This document shows positions 45,668 to 55,654 of a DNA stretch of 64,000 bases, piece by piece; position 1 is the first letter of the stretch; every line of letters begins with the position of its first letter. The translations under genes were made by a program, and so were the position numbers. The notes below the pieces were generated by a model that was not told the origin of the DNA, did not search any database, and worked only from the letters and a program-made list of their open reading frames with translations. Location of the stretch: NCBI GenBank assembly GCA_031213475.1, contig JARUPZ010000026.1, positions 5,259,567 through 5,323,566 of the forward strand, given 5' to 3'. The stretch is from Nereocystis luetkeana (taxonomy: Eukaryota > Sar > Phaeophyceae > Laminariales > Laminariaceae).

Positions 45668-48600
45668 CGCTCTCAGGAACGAGTACAACCGCTATGTCAA
45701 CGACCTTAACAACCGCGGCCGCAACCGCGAGGTGGTTCCGTTTGAGCGCTGGGCGAGCGGGAGGTACCGCGATCACCGCAGCAGCAGCAGTAGCAGCAGC
45801 AGCAGCAGTAGCGGCAGCAGCAGCGGCAGCGACAGCGACGGTGGGTACCGTGGGAACCGCCAGTACCGGGCGTCTGGCGCCGCGTACACCGCGCCTACGG
45901 CGCCTTCTGCTCCGCCTCAGGGCAACTATTCTTACGGTGCAGCCGGGGGGACTGCGGTGAGTGTTTGTTTGTCACCCCCAAAAGCTTTAATTCCCTACGT
46001 GGTAGCGTCCCGGGTGGAGCCGTGGCCGTACCTCTTGACCATTTTAAGTTTGCAGTTCTAATGTAGTTTAAGTTTGTTTCGTCGGGGGGGTTTTACGTTT
46101 CCTTTCACGTATTCATATGTTCAATGCATACCTTTGTTGCCGATTGTTGCCGATGGTAGCTTACCAGGTACGAAAATATTTCCCCAACAATGGACAAATC
46201 ACAATGTACAGTATTAGACCTATGCCAATGGAAACGCGAAGTTCAAAAGTTTTTTTTCAAATATATCGCTTTCAAAAAACAGCCGAAAAAATTCTCGTAC
46301 CGCCGCTGCGGGAAAAAAAGATGAAAATGTTTGATTTATTTTTTCCCTCCCAACGGCTGCAGGCGGCGCAATTTGTTTTTCTGCTTGCAAATTGCCAACA
46401 CGGTAATAGAAACCAGCTCGTGCGACGATCGACGCTCGATCCCGACATAGACTCAGCCCACGGCCAACCCGCACGGTATCTGGCAAGGCCAACGAATATA
46501 GATGACGGCCTCGAAGATATCAGGTGGATCCATGGTCTAGGGGGCGAGAGCTTGCCGGCGGCGTCCTACGGTATCCTCCCAAACCTGAAAAAAGTCTATT
46601 TTTTGCCATTCGAGACGGATGGAGAAGTTTTGTCTTCTGTTTTGTGCAAACCAGCGGCCAAATGTTTTTTTATCGTACGCCTGGTCAGCTCCCGCCACAT
46701 GACACCGGCCATGGTGTGAAGACGGTGACCCTAGGGTGGGTCGGAGCCCCTAACGAGCGCATTCCGTTTTGAATTAATGGCGCAATCGTTGGTTTTGTTG
46801 ATCGATGTCTGTCGAGGACTCGGAATCTCGCCGCTTCGAACCAAAGATCGGCCTGAGTTTTTCTCAAGCCGATGTTGGCCCAACATCGGCCCCAGATTTG
46901 CTTTTTTCGGGCTTTTCCAAAAGTTAGGAACTTTTTTTTTTAGGTGGCCCATAGGAAGCGTGTTCTGAAAAAGTTTGGCGGGTATCTTTGAAATTCCAAC
47001 ATTTTATTGAAACTTCGCTGTACCATTGGCATAGGTCTTAGTAGAACATTTACTGTAGACCCCTTGTATACTTTGTCGGCGGTACTATATATGTGCTTCC
47101 CACTTGGTAGGACCGATCACGTGCTAAATTAGATGAGCCGCATATGTAGGTCCTACCCTGCCTATTCCGAGATGTCGCGTATACAGTTCCATCCCAGGAA
47201 ACCTGTGTCGTATAGATCATTCACGTTAGACGCCTGCCTCGCCCGACAACGTGCGCTGAGGTCATACAGACTGGGGAATACGTGACAAACAGAATCATGG
47301 CGCGGTAAGTAAGTGTGTGATTTATCCGTTTTTTATTTGGCTACGGGAGAAATAGGCAGTGGCTCTCTTGTGGCGGACTGTGGTTCTGAGTCACGGCAGA
47401 GGAGAAGCGTATAGTGTTCATTCGTTTGCCCCTCTCTGCCTCTCGTGCATAGCTATTAATAGCTGCACGGGCATAGCCAAGGTAGACGAGCGAATGTCCC
47501 GACACTGGTACTCTACTGTACATCATGGCGTGGGGATCGGCGATCTGGACGTGAATATAAGGCGCGTTTATACACTAATATGAATACCAATTGGTCCTTA
47601 TATTTACGGCCAGCGTGCTACGGTAGGAGCGGCACTTTTTGGCCATCTGTTTTCTCGCTGACGAGACTTGTTAAGGGCCTTGAGGACCTGTGATACCTAA
47701 GATCGCTGGAAATACCATTCAGTTGTGTTTGTATGGCACCTATTCAGACGCCTTGGGAGTGTCCATCGGGGTGGAGGGGTGTCTTAGATACCGTTTCACG
47801 CGGGTGATAAGATAGCACACACCCTATCACGGACGATAAAGATAGCGCACCGTCTATCACACGGGTGATAAAATAGCACACCGCCTACCAAACGGGCGAT
47901 AAAGATAGCGCACCGCCTATCACACCGGTGATAAGATAGCCTATCGCACGGGTGATGAGATAGCACACCGCCTATCACACGGGTGATAGTATAGCGCACC
48001 GCCTATCACATGTGATAATATAGCGCACCGCCTAGCACACGGGTGACAAAAGAAGCGCACCGCCTAGAACACGTGTGATGAGATAGCGCATCTGTATCAC
48101 ACGGGTGATAGTACCTCTCACCGCCTATCACACGGGCAGTAAGATAGCGCACACCCAATCACACGGATGATGAGATAGCGCACCGCCCATCACACGGGTG
48201 ATAAAATGGAGGAAGTAGATCAAATAGCACAGCTCCCATCACGCGGGTGACAATACAGCGCACCGCTTATCACACGGGTGGCAATATAGCACCCCTCCGT
48301 TTCCTGGCATCCATCAACATCCGTAAGCGCTATTACGGGGGACCATAGTTAATAGGACCTATGGCATACATAAAAACCTATATATTTTTACCATTTTTAC
48401 TAGCAATATTTGGTCCTATTAACTATGGTCCCCCTTGATAGAGCTATTATATGTATGTAAGCGTACTGCATTTTAGAGCTGTCTTTTGGAGCCGGTGTCG
48501 TGTAGCAGGTACCGAGGGAAATGTTTCGTTGACCAATGCTGCACCCTTCGGGGTTTTTTCATGTAAGGTGATCTAATGTGATACCTGGTACCTGGTACAT

Positions 48601-51121
48601 GAATTGTTTTTTATTATCGGGTCAGGTTCAGCGCGTGTATACTCTTGATGGTGTTTTTTAACCAAGGGTGTAAAATTGACTGCCCCCTCCCCCCCCCCCC
48701 CCCCCGCCGCAGGGCACCAGCATGTTTGTTGCAATTGTATCGGCTGTGTATGTGAGCGCCGAAGTGAAGTTGAAACATACACGCAGCTGGTGTCTGTATC
48801 GAAGTAGGTTTGGTTCGCAGCTGATCGTCTTTATCCGAACGGGTTAGTTCGCAGCGGCATTGCTCAACGGTTGAATATGCTTCCAAGTTCCTGTGCTCGT
48901 AGCACCTCCGTGATGTTCCCCATCGGGGGGGGCTATCGGGTCAGCTGCCAGGTGGTTGTAATGGTACACTGGGCCTTGTGCGGGTTCAGACCACAGCTCC
49001 AGCCGTCGCCGAGACGTTCCGAGCTGTGGGCGGCAACTGCAACAGCTGCAAGTTTCGCAGAACAGCGGCGTTAAGCGGGAGAAGTCGCAACTTCCGCCAC
49101 CAAGGGTAGACAGCACTTGCCAGAACTCGGAAAGAAAAAGGCCAGAAAAAAACAGGGCCTGGTTCGGGGAATTTTCCCGAGGATGGCGGGAATCGCGGCG
49201 AATCAACCATACCAGGGTTACCAGTGAGGAATAAAACATTGCAGAAGCCCCATAAGAGAAGGCCAAACCACGGCGAATCGAATGACGGTGTGTGTATGTT
49301 TTTTCCCCCCACAAAGTAGGAACCGCAGTCTGGCCACGGGCATTGATTTGCCATGGGAATTTGGAAATCAGGTCCCATGGTCATGCCGTCGGAATCCAGT
49401 TCCCACGGTAATACCACCGGATCCTACTTCGTAAAAACACACACACACACACACCGCCATTCGATTCGTCGTGGTTTAGTCTTTCTTATGGTACTGAGGC
49501 GTTCTACGATAGAGGTTCACCTTATTTTTTCTGAGGCTCCTCACTTGAGGAGGTCCATGCCTCACCCGAAAACTGACTTCAGCAAAAATCAAATTACATC
49601 CCGATGAATAACCCCATGGCCCAATTGTACAAAAAAACACACGCACACATTTTTCGAAACAAGATTGACATTCAGACGATTTTGGGGTTAATCAACCCGG
49701 TCATTCAGAAAATAATTTAGCGAACACGCGCCATCTCTGTCGTAGAAGGCGTTTCTCACTGGTAGATCCGCCATGGTTGGTTCACCGCGATCCCCACCTT
49801 CCTCGGGAATCGTCCAAAAAAAAACGGCGCACCGCCTCGCCTCGCCTCGCCTCGCCTCGCCTCGCCTCGCCTCGCCTCGCCGCGCCTCGCCGCGCTTCCC
49901 CTCCTCTGTCCAAAGCAACACTGACTTGCGAGGGGCTTGGTGGTCTCTTTTACTTACTTGGTGCGAGTTTCAGCTTTGCCAATGCCTTTAGGTAGCTGTG
50001 GGACGGTGCTGGAAGTAGGAGCATTGCTCTGGACGCACCGCACCGCCGTCGTTCGTTCGTACCATGTGCATACCGCTTCGTCAGCAAACATATAGATACA
50101 CATATATATATATTGACATACTTCGAAGTACCAGGTATATATTTATTACCAGGGTACGTAACATATGGGAAATAATACGTGATGCACGCCCAAAATGTTG
50201 GAGGTATCTCTACTAGGAGTAGGAACGGTGCTCCGTTCTGAAAGGGATGCGCGGTCAAGGGCCTGATGACCAAGGCAAGCAGTACACGAGTACTCCCCCC
50301 CCCTCAATGTCTGCCTGGTCGGTGAAAACCCGACGTGCTCCGTCCCATCATTGGAGATACGCGAGGGTCTATGGTCCAAACGACTAACAGCCGTGCGTCA
50401 CATGAGTGCAACCCCCCCCCCCCCCCGCCCCCCCATCTGCCCGCGGAAGTAAACTACTTCCGCTTCTGTTGACCAGTTCAGTACCGCACTGTACGAGACA
50501 TGCTCTTAGTACGCGACTCTCATTCCAACTAAAATTCCCCAAAACCGGCGGGACGCCCTAACAGGGTCAACTCACATTTTCCTCGGCTGCCCCCCTCAGC
50601 TTCTAGCGACATTTTGTTTTCAAGCCGAAACTCCTTCGCCACGGCCCCGGCCAAACCCCCCCTACCCCACCCACCCCCCCCACTTCTACCCTCGCCCCCC
50701 CGCCGCGATTCTGCTGAACTTTTTTTCCAATCACACCTCCCCCCCCTCCCATCCAATCTCCCCCGCCTCGTCGCTCTTCCCCGCTCCCGCCACCGCCTCC
50801 GCCTCCGCCGCCGCCCCTCCCACGCCCCCCCCCTCTACCCCCGCCCCCCCCCCGCCGTACGAACGTTTTTTTTTTTTTGCCGGCAACTCTGACGAATAGC
50901 CGACGAGCTACCGTCCTCCGGCAACCGCACCTTCGGCGCCCCCGGCCTACCCGGGGGGCTTATACCCCACTGCACAGGCTGTGCAAGGGCAGCAGCAGCA
51001 GCCTCCGGCCTACTCCAGCGCTCCGCCGCCGCCGTCATATCCTAACGCCCCGCCGCCTTACCCCAGTGCTCCGCAGGGCGGAGGGGGGGGGGTGTACTAC
51101 TCGGACGGTGGCAAGCGGTAG
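38424..51121 (+). CDS. Gly-rich, C2-domain, Pro/Tyr-tailed protein (568 aa, six exons)
   Basis: Exons: 38424-38706, 40023-40363, 43484-43594, 43829-44023, 45402-45956, 50900-51121 (1,707 nt, all phases compatible, stop TAG). Domain order: Gly/His-rich N-terminus (1-208) that begins MGGNRS, an N-myristoylation-type motif; a single C2 domain (about 209-345) with DPYVKAKL, VYDDNMGTDKLIG and a W..L-like end; a Lys-rich then poly-Asn then poly-Ser linker (about 350-470); and a Pro/Tyr-rich tail. C2 domains bind membranes, often through Ca2+; Asp residues near 232, 291, 292 and 297 sit where ligands are usual. With a lipidated N-terminus, membrane association is a reasonable inference. Partners and pathway are unknown. 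The least certain border is the end of exon 2: CAG|GTTTCC, 12 nt earlier, is also in phase. Confidence 0.85.
38728..39050. repeat. (GTT)n/(GGT)n tract in C2 intron 1
   Basis: Begins right after the exon 1 donor: GTT about 15 times, GGT about 12 times, then degenerate GGTGGTGGCGGTGG. It explains the long antisense His/Thr frame. Confidence 0.9.
39446..39664 (+). repeat. Poly(C)-tailed interspersed repeat, near full length
   Basis: Starts CCGCCTCACAAGCGGTTCTT AGTAGGATGCAGC, includes GCGCTTCGCGCTTGGTGCAA, and ends AGTACACCCCCCGCCCCCCC. In C2-gene intron 1. Confidence 0.82.
40023..40363 (+). CDS. C2 gene exon 2: Gly/Tyr-rich segment
   Basis: The acceptor is caaatacaacag and the first two bases (GC) complete the Gly codon from exon 1. 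It reads GHGGFGGGGGFGHHGMGGGY and more GGYG/GYGG repeats, then a short hydrophobic stretch (WLGVMAATAVAAGAASVY) and SHVSWKEGNKQVSAQ. The donor CAG|GTGCCG is weak but in phase 0 with exon 3. Confidence 0.75.
40988..41325 (+). repeat. Poly(C)-tailed interspersed repeat with re-duplicated tail
   Basis: Near full-length to 41,216, followed by two further tail units (GTCATACGACTACGGCCATG ... GAGTACACCCC) at about 41,217 and 41,280. The tail module can evidently duplicate on its own. In C2-gene intron 2. Confidence 0.8.
42516..42560. repeat. (CTT)n microsatellite
   Basis: TTCTTCTTC repeats with one interruption, in C2-gene intron 2. On the plus strand this is a pyrimidine tract but no exon follows. 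Confidence 0.9.
42777..42884. mobile_element. MITE, GGGGGACCATAGT family (C2 gene intron 2)
   Basis: A complete ~108-bp copy; left end TGTTACGGGGAACCATGGTA, right end TTACTATGGTCCCCCGTGAT. Confidence 0.87.
43484..43594 (+). CDS. C2 gene exon 3: first C2 strands
   Basis: The acceptor is ccttgtcacag and the donor GTGACC starts at 43595; 37 codons, phase 0 on both sides. It reads VGGLTVNVARAQQLKSVSSM and TTQDPYVKAKLLIDGYQ, the classic L.V.V..A..L....DPYV beginning of a C2 domain. The following 234-bp intron starts with a poly(C)-(GC)n tract and ends in a (CCCT)n pyrimidine tract. Confidence 0.9.
43829..44023 (+). CDS. C2 gene exon 4: C2 core
   Basis: The acceptor is cccttcccag and the donor GTCAGT starts at 44024; 65 codons in phase 0. 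It encodes NNGGRSPEWSGRKNFFTFYV, then LAVVLEVYDDNMGTDKLIG and KIPLEG. NG..P.W...F.F and V.D.N....D.LIG are the expected C2 strand and Ca2+-loop blocks. Confidence 0.9.
44539..44643. mobile_element. MITE, GGGGGACCATAGT family (C2 gene intron 4)
   Basis: A complete copy with a shortened core; left end TATTGCGGGGGGCCATAGTA, right end TGCTATGGTTCCCCGTAATA. Confidence 0.86.
45160..45274. mobile_element. MITE, GGGGGACCATAGT family (C2 gene intron 4, second copy)
   Basis: A complete but diverged copy; left end TATCACGGGGGCTCATATTG, right end TTACCATGGCCCCCCGGTAA. It lies only 127 bp before the exon 5 start. Confidence 0.83.
45402..45956 (+). CDS. C2 gene exon 5: C2 end plus Lys/Asn/Ser-rich linker
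   Basis: The acceptor is ttttcgtcgtccag and the donor GTGAGT starts at 45957; 185 codons in phase 0. The first part (ADGQMRWWTVTSGGQLQASV) completes the C2 fold. Then come a Lys-rich run (KPKKKKSKDRKSKKSKKHG), ten Asn from an (AAC)n microsatellite, a folded-looking NEYNRYVNDLNNRGRN segment, and poly-Ser (SSSGSSSGSDSDGG) from an (AGC)n microsatellite. The run lengths are likely polymorphic. Confidence 0.85.
47546..47612. mobile_element. Single copy of the GGCCGTAAATATAAGGAC family
   Basis: A solitary unit (GGACGTGAATATAAGG...CCTTATATTTACGGCC) of about 65 bp in the last C2-gene intron; probably the basic MITE from which the arrays grew. Confidence 0.7.
47795..48297. repeat. ~31-bp hairpin minisatellite
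   Basis: About 16 imperfect units of CGCCTATCACACGGGTGATA plus AGATAGCGCAC. Each unit contains TATCAC-ACGG-GTGATA, a self-complementary hairpin. In C2-gene intron 5. Confidence 0.88.
48331..48440. mobile_element. MITE, GGGGGACCATAGT family (C2 gene intron 5)
   Basis: A well-preserved copy; its core AAAACCTATATATTT is the empty-site reference for the insertions in the 24.2-kb and 33.8-kb copies. Confidence 0.88.
49495..49765 (-). repeat. ~265-bp repeat, inverse of 55.65-55.91 kb
   Basis: GTTCTACGATAGAGGTTCAC, GAGGCTCCTCACTTGAGGAG, ATCCCGATGAATAACCCCAT and GTAGAAGGCGTTTC parallel the other copy in reverse. The internal CTCCTCACTTGAGGAG is a palindrome. In the last C2 intron. Confidence 0.75.
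49833..49886. repeat. (CCTCG)n pentanucleotide array
   Basis: About ten CCTCG units, the last with CGCG variants. Confidence 0.92.
50300..50426 (+). repeat. Poly(C)-tailed interspersed repeat
   Basis: CAATGTCTGCCTGGTCGGTG, GACGTGCTCCGTCCCATCAT, ending in a poly(C) run of about 16. It lies about 480 bp before C2 exon 6. Confidence 0.75.
50900..51121 (+). CDS. C2 gene exon 6: Pro/Tyr-rich tail
   Basis: After a 4.9-kb intron, the acceptor gacgaatag is followed by 73 codons and TAG (51119-51121) in phase with exon 5. It reads PTSYRPPATAPSAPPAYPGG, QGQQQQPPAYSSAPPPPSYP and ends GGGGVYYSDGGKR. The PPAYP/PPSYP units resemble the ends of membrane-trafficking C2 proteins. The AP-P-Y composition continues directly from the end of exon 5 (APTAPSAPPQGNYSYG), which supports the join. 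Confidence 0.8.
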   Translation, partial: PTSYRPPATAPSAPPAYPGGLYPTAQAVQGQQQQPPAYSSAPPPPSYPNAPPPYPSAPQGGGGGVYYSDGGKR

Positions 51122-51175
51122 CATGCTCTTCGTTGTTTTTGTTTTCGTTTTCTCTCGCAAGGACGGAGGTCTGTG

Positions 51176-51345
51176 TCATTGCGAAAGGAATGGGGGGGGG
51201 CTTAAGGGGATGTAGGAACGGGGGGGGGGTGGTATTTGACTAACGACTCATTGCGGAGGGAATTAAGGGGATGCAGAAACGGGGAGGGGGGTATTTGACT
51301 AACGACTTATTGCGGAGGGGATAAGGGGATGCAGGAAGGGGAGGT
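51176..51345. repeat. ~60-bp tandem repeat downstream of the C2 gene
   Basis: Three units of ATTGCGGAGGGAATTAAGGG plus GATGCAGAAACGGGGAGG and TATTTGACTAACGACT begin 55 bp after the stop, probably in the 3' untranslated region. Confidence 0.8.
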
Positions 51346-53518
51346 GTTGGCCGAAGTCTCGTTGCGAAAGGGAGATGGGGGGTATACTCGGACAACAGTG
51401 TCCGTGCTAATATGTTCATCCTAGAGAGAGAAAGATAACCGAGGCCTGTGGTCATCAATTACAGTACGAGACAGAACAAAAAAAGCATGTATCGTACCAT
51501 GATAGATACACCTTGAGGCCTTTCTTTGCGAGGGGGGAAGGAATGGGGAGGGGTATATGGGGGTTTCCCTCAGCATCGCGGCTTGAACGACCGAGGCGTT
51601 TGTGCAACGGGGAAGGGGGTAGGTGGGGGGCATGAGCATTCCTTGATAGTGGAGCGGGGAGGACCTACGCCTCCGTGCGAAGGGGAAGGGGATACACGGA
51701 GATTAGTTATATCGTGGCTTAGACGACCGAGGCCTCCTTGGGGAGGGGAAGGGGGACAGGGGTGTTTCTCGATACCGCAGCGTGTTTGTTTTCATGGTTG
51801 TTGCCCCCTCGCTCACCGCCTTGTGGTGGCACCGAGCTCGGTCGTGATTCCTGAGGGGTGTTTAACGTGTGCCATGGGGTGCTGATGGTGAGCAACAGCA
51901 ACAACACCCGTACGTCTACCGCATAGCCCGCGACATTTCAAGCGACACCCCTTCAAACGACACCCCTTCATGTTTTTCTCGATATCGTGGAGGGTGCACA
52001 ACTCCAAGCGATGCGTCTAATACATGGAAGCATCGGACACGGAGAAACGTGTCTCGGAAATTGGTCGCAAGGGTGGGTGTTCTATTGCGTGATATACGGT
52101 AGTCTATCAGTAGTCATGCCGCACTGATCCGAGGACATCCACTCCCCTGTCAGCCTTGAGGTTGGCGTTTCGAGGTAGACAATTTTTCACAGCAGTTCTG
52201 CTGTAAGTATTCATATAACGGTACGAATTTGTGGGCGCCGGAGTTGTTGCCTCATTTGTTTTGGCCCGATTGCGCGCGTCCGGAAATGTAGGTTTGTCTT
52301 TGCTGTACAGCTTTTACGATTGGGGCCGTTGTTTTTTTAGACGAGCCGCTGTACATCTGCGCGCGAGCAGGCAAAAGCTCATCTTTGGCAAAAGTAGCCG
52401 GGCACTATTTTCTCAATCTGTCAATCCTTTTCCTACCCAAGTGCGCTCGTGCTTTGGGGATGTATACGCTGCTTGGAAAGGAAAATAACAGACGTGTTTG
52501 CGTGTGTACAAGTAGTAACCCCGTAGGGTTGTATGCAACATTTCCGGCATAAACACCTCACCAGCAGCAATAGAGCGTACATGTGCGTACGTGTGCATTT
52601 TAGACACACGGGAAGGCTCTAACCGAGCTTGTTGGGTGCGTGAAATAGGGACGGCGGTAACAGGCTCGAGTGTGCGTGGTGAGTGATGTTTGGATCGAGT
52701 AACGAACGTTTTTTTTGTGCGTTGATGACGAGAAAAACGTAGATGCTTTTGTGTTCCTGGGGGGGCTGAAGAACGTAGCCGTTTTGGTGGCCTTTCTGTT
52801 TTGTTTTCGACGCGGCTGTTAACAACTACCAGCGGCATGCTACATATCCATGGATGGCGTATAATTAAGTCGTCGCAGTTTTCTGCGGTGACGGAGTGGT
52901 GAGTCTTGAGTCGCGTGCACAACAAGACGATGCTGCTGCTGTGATTGCTGCATGGCTGCGACCCGTTGCCCTCTTGCCCGAGAAATTCGTGACATCACGT
53001 TACCACCTTCCTCTTCGGCAACTATTTATGGACAACTGTGCTATTGTCATAGGCGTCACACAAGCTTTTTGGGCGCGCGCCAAGGCCCCTTTTGCCCTTC
53101 CCGGTACTAGGTTTTGTGTCAACGGCGGCCTGCCAACGGATGGCAAGAAGAATCCGTCGGATTAGGCTCTACACAACAAACCATTCAACCCACTTGAGCT
53201 CGTTTTATGTCCGACGTGTTGGAAAGTATATGGGAAGGGAACTTGCAACCGCCCACGAGCAAAAACAAAAACGGCACAGTGGGGGTCACATGGTTGACGC
53301 TGACACGTCATCCTTGCCGCTTTTTTTTAACCCGATTGCCCGGGTGCTATGTCTACGTCGGTACGCATCGATTTACCCTGGAACCCCAGTGATGGCGACT
53401 TATCAGGCAAAACACTTTCATCCCTCTCCATAAACGCCATACTGCTACTCTGTAAGATCGTTACATTCTTCGGGACTAAAGACGACGCGCTTGATACTGC
53501 GATAACAACACAATATTA
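51346..53518. other. No gene recognised
   Basis: Downstream of the C2 gene: degenerate ~100-bp G-rich repeats to about 51,790 (words such as GACCGAGGC and GGGGAAGGGG), then single-copy-looking DNA. A 170-codon minus frame (52,413-52,925) has no recognisable features. Confidence 0.4.
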
Positions 53519-53712
53519 ATAGTAGTAGTAGCAGTAGGAGTATTACTAGTATAGTAGTAGTACTACTACTGCTCCAGTAGTAGTAGTAGTTACTGCAGTA
53601 GTAGTAGTGATAGTAGTAGTAGTAGTAGTAGTTACTGCAGTATAGTAGTAGTGATAGTAGTAGTAGTAGTAGTAGTAGTAGTAGCAGTAGTAGTAGTAGT
53701 AGCAGTAGTAGC

Positions 53713-53762
<50 letters not shown>

Positions 53763-53792
53763 CAGTAGCAGTAGTAGTAGCAGTAGTAGTAG

Positions 53793-53850
<58 letters not shown>

Positions 53851-53852
53851 TG

Positions 53853-53902
<50 letters not shown>

Positions 53903-53903
53903 C

Positions 53904-53939
<36 letters not shown>

Positions 53940-53942
53940 CAG
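53519..53942. repeat. (TAG)n microsatellite
   Basis: About 420 bp of TAG/AGT repeats with occasional GCAG or TGG variants. It gives long poly-Tyr, poly-Ser, poly-Val and poly-Leu frames on both strands that are not genes. Confidence 0.95.
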
Positions 53943-54876
53943 GTAATAGTAGTTTTGGTCGAGACATTTGACCGTGCGTCCAAATTGACCGAGAAACGAT
54001 GCCACCGGTGGGAAAAAAAACTCCTGATGAGCGTACCTTCAGACTCTCGTGTCCCTGCCCCCACAATCGCCCGCGGTGGAAAGTAACGGTACGGGGGTCC
54101 ATGCTGCTGTACTTTACAGTACTAACAGTCCTGCATTTTGTCAAGCACTAACATTGGATGATTAGCTTGGCATGTACCTAGAAGGGTGCGGGCAACGGTT
54201 TCTTGGGTTTCGTATAGGGAAATGCCCCAATTTTTCGATCCACTGTACGTTGAGTACAGGAGTAGTAATATTAGGGTTGACAGATACCACTCTGTCCCTA
54301 AATACGCATTTTGTTGATCATTAGGATTAAAAAAATCCCTATATGTGGGGGCATAGTGATTTTGATGAATTGAGGCGTGCTACGATAGGGGTAGGACGTT
54401 CTGGCTAGATTCGTTTCTGACTGCCGGGCCCCTTCACCCCTGGAGTACTGCAGTCCCGATTTGGGCGCAACACATTATAATTTCAAGTGGTTCGTACCCC
54501 AACGGGACTGCAGGACTAAAAGGGTTCAAACGTCAAAACCCTTTTGAAACTGAAGTCCCGTTTCGGCGACAAATTACTTTTCTTCGAGAATACGACTGGC
54601 TTGTCCCCAAAACACAACGAGGCTGAGGTCCTATTTTAAATGGTCGACATAAAAAAATCGTCGGGCTTGCCACTACCCTGCAGCAACATGAATGTTTGGT
54701 GTACCTGGTTCATCGGGGTGCGCACTTCTTTTTTTCTCGAGATCAGCAGTTTTTGCCTCACCAACAGCAGAGAGACCCCCTCAAGCTAGGACCCCTCATA
54801 CAACATAGGGTGGATAGGGTGCACCTCTGTACCGTGGCATGTATGGGTGTGTCGATAGGCCCACCGACAAGACACT

Positions 54877-55314
54877 AATACGGGGGAACACGGTAATCAG
54901 GACCAAATATTCTTCGTAAAAAACTGGAATACACGGGTTTTCGTTCCTATACATATACTCCGTATATACATACATTACAGTAGTTAACATCATATTTACT
55001 TGTCATCTTAGCTCGTAGGGGGTTGTACCCTCAGCAGTCTTCTTCTGGACAAGTCGTGGTCACAGGTGTCGTCCCTTCTCCTCCCCGGTACGCGCCTTCT
55101 TGTTTATCGCGCATAGATAGGTTCGGCATCCCCACGGCTCGTAATTTCATGGTGCAAACTCACGCTCTCGGGCTTTCCGCGAATCCATTTTTATGCATGA
55201 AAAACTCCTTGCAAACCCGTATGCACTCGGTGCGACTCGAACCCAAGAAATGTATAGGACAGCAGCAGGCGCGCGGACCATCTACCAGGCCACTACTACT
55301 ATGGTCCCCCGTGA
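54877..55314. mobile_element. MITE, GGGGGACCATAGT family, split by a SINE-like insert
   Basis: The left part to about 54,957 has the end and core (CCAAATATTCTTCGTAAAAA); only the right end CTATGGTCCCCCGTGAAGTA remains at 55,297-55,314. The ~340 bp between is foreign. Confidence 0.8.
54960..55296 (-). mobile_element. SINE-like element with tRNA-like promoter boxes
   Basis: On the minus strand the head reads GGCCTGGTAGATGGTCCGCG (A-box-like) and about 40 bp later GGTTCGAGTCG, one base from the B-box consensus GGTTCGANNCC. No full cloverleaf can be folded (the T-stem does not pair), so it is not a tRNA gene but fits a tRNA-derived SINE head. It shares a body block with the insert at 33.6 kb, and both sit inside MITE copies. 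Confidence 0.5.
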
Positions 55315-55654
55315 AGTAGGGGGCTCACTAAGAAAGTTGGATTAGCCAGCTTCGGGGTCTCAAGATAGGGTACCGAAACGATGGCAACTAACTGCTGAGT
55401 GAGGTGGTATTGTGATATCAGCGTCTACGAGCAGCGTGACCGCCGAGGACGAAGGACTGCATGCGCGGGTAAGATCATGTTCCGCCCGTGCCGTCGTGTG
55501 ACTTTTCGCGCTGTAACTAAGTACTGTGGGAAACCCAGTCGTGTCAACCCCCAATCAAGAAGAGGCCACAATGGTTGCTGAAATCATCACTGCTGTGTTT
55601 GCGGTCAATTTTCTCCTTCCCCCCTCATACGCCCCAAGATGTTCCGAGCGGCGA

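Noticed and set aside
46117-46719. 200-codon plus-strand frame in the last C2 intron
   Set aside because: No recognisable motif, an overlapping antisense frame, and placement inside an intron with clean phase-0 borders.
47795-48297. CRISPR array
   Set aside because: Repeats are contiguous and imperfect, without unique spacers, in a eukaryotic intron; it is a minisatellite.
53445-54144. Poly-Tyr, poly-Thr, poly-Leu and poly-Val frames on both strands
   Set aside because: All arise from the (TAG)n microsatellite; three frames are open at once with no non-repeat domain.
55200-55300. tRNA gene on the minus strand
   Set aside because: A- and B-box-like words exist, but the T stem does not pair and no acceptor stem forms; kept only as a SINE-like head.
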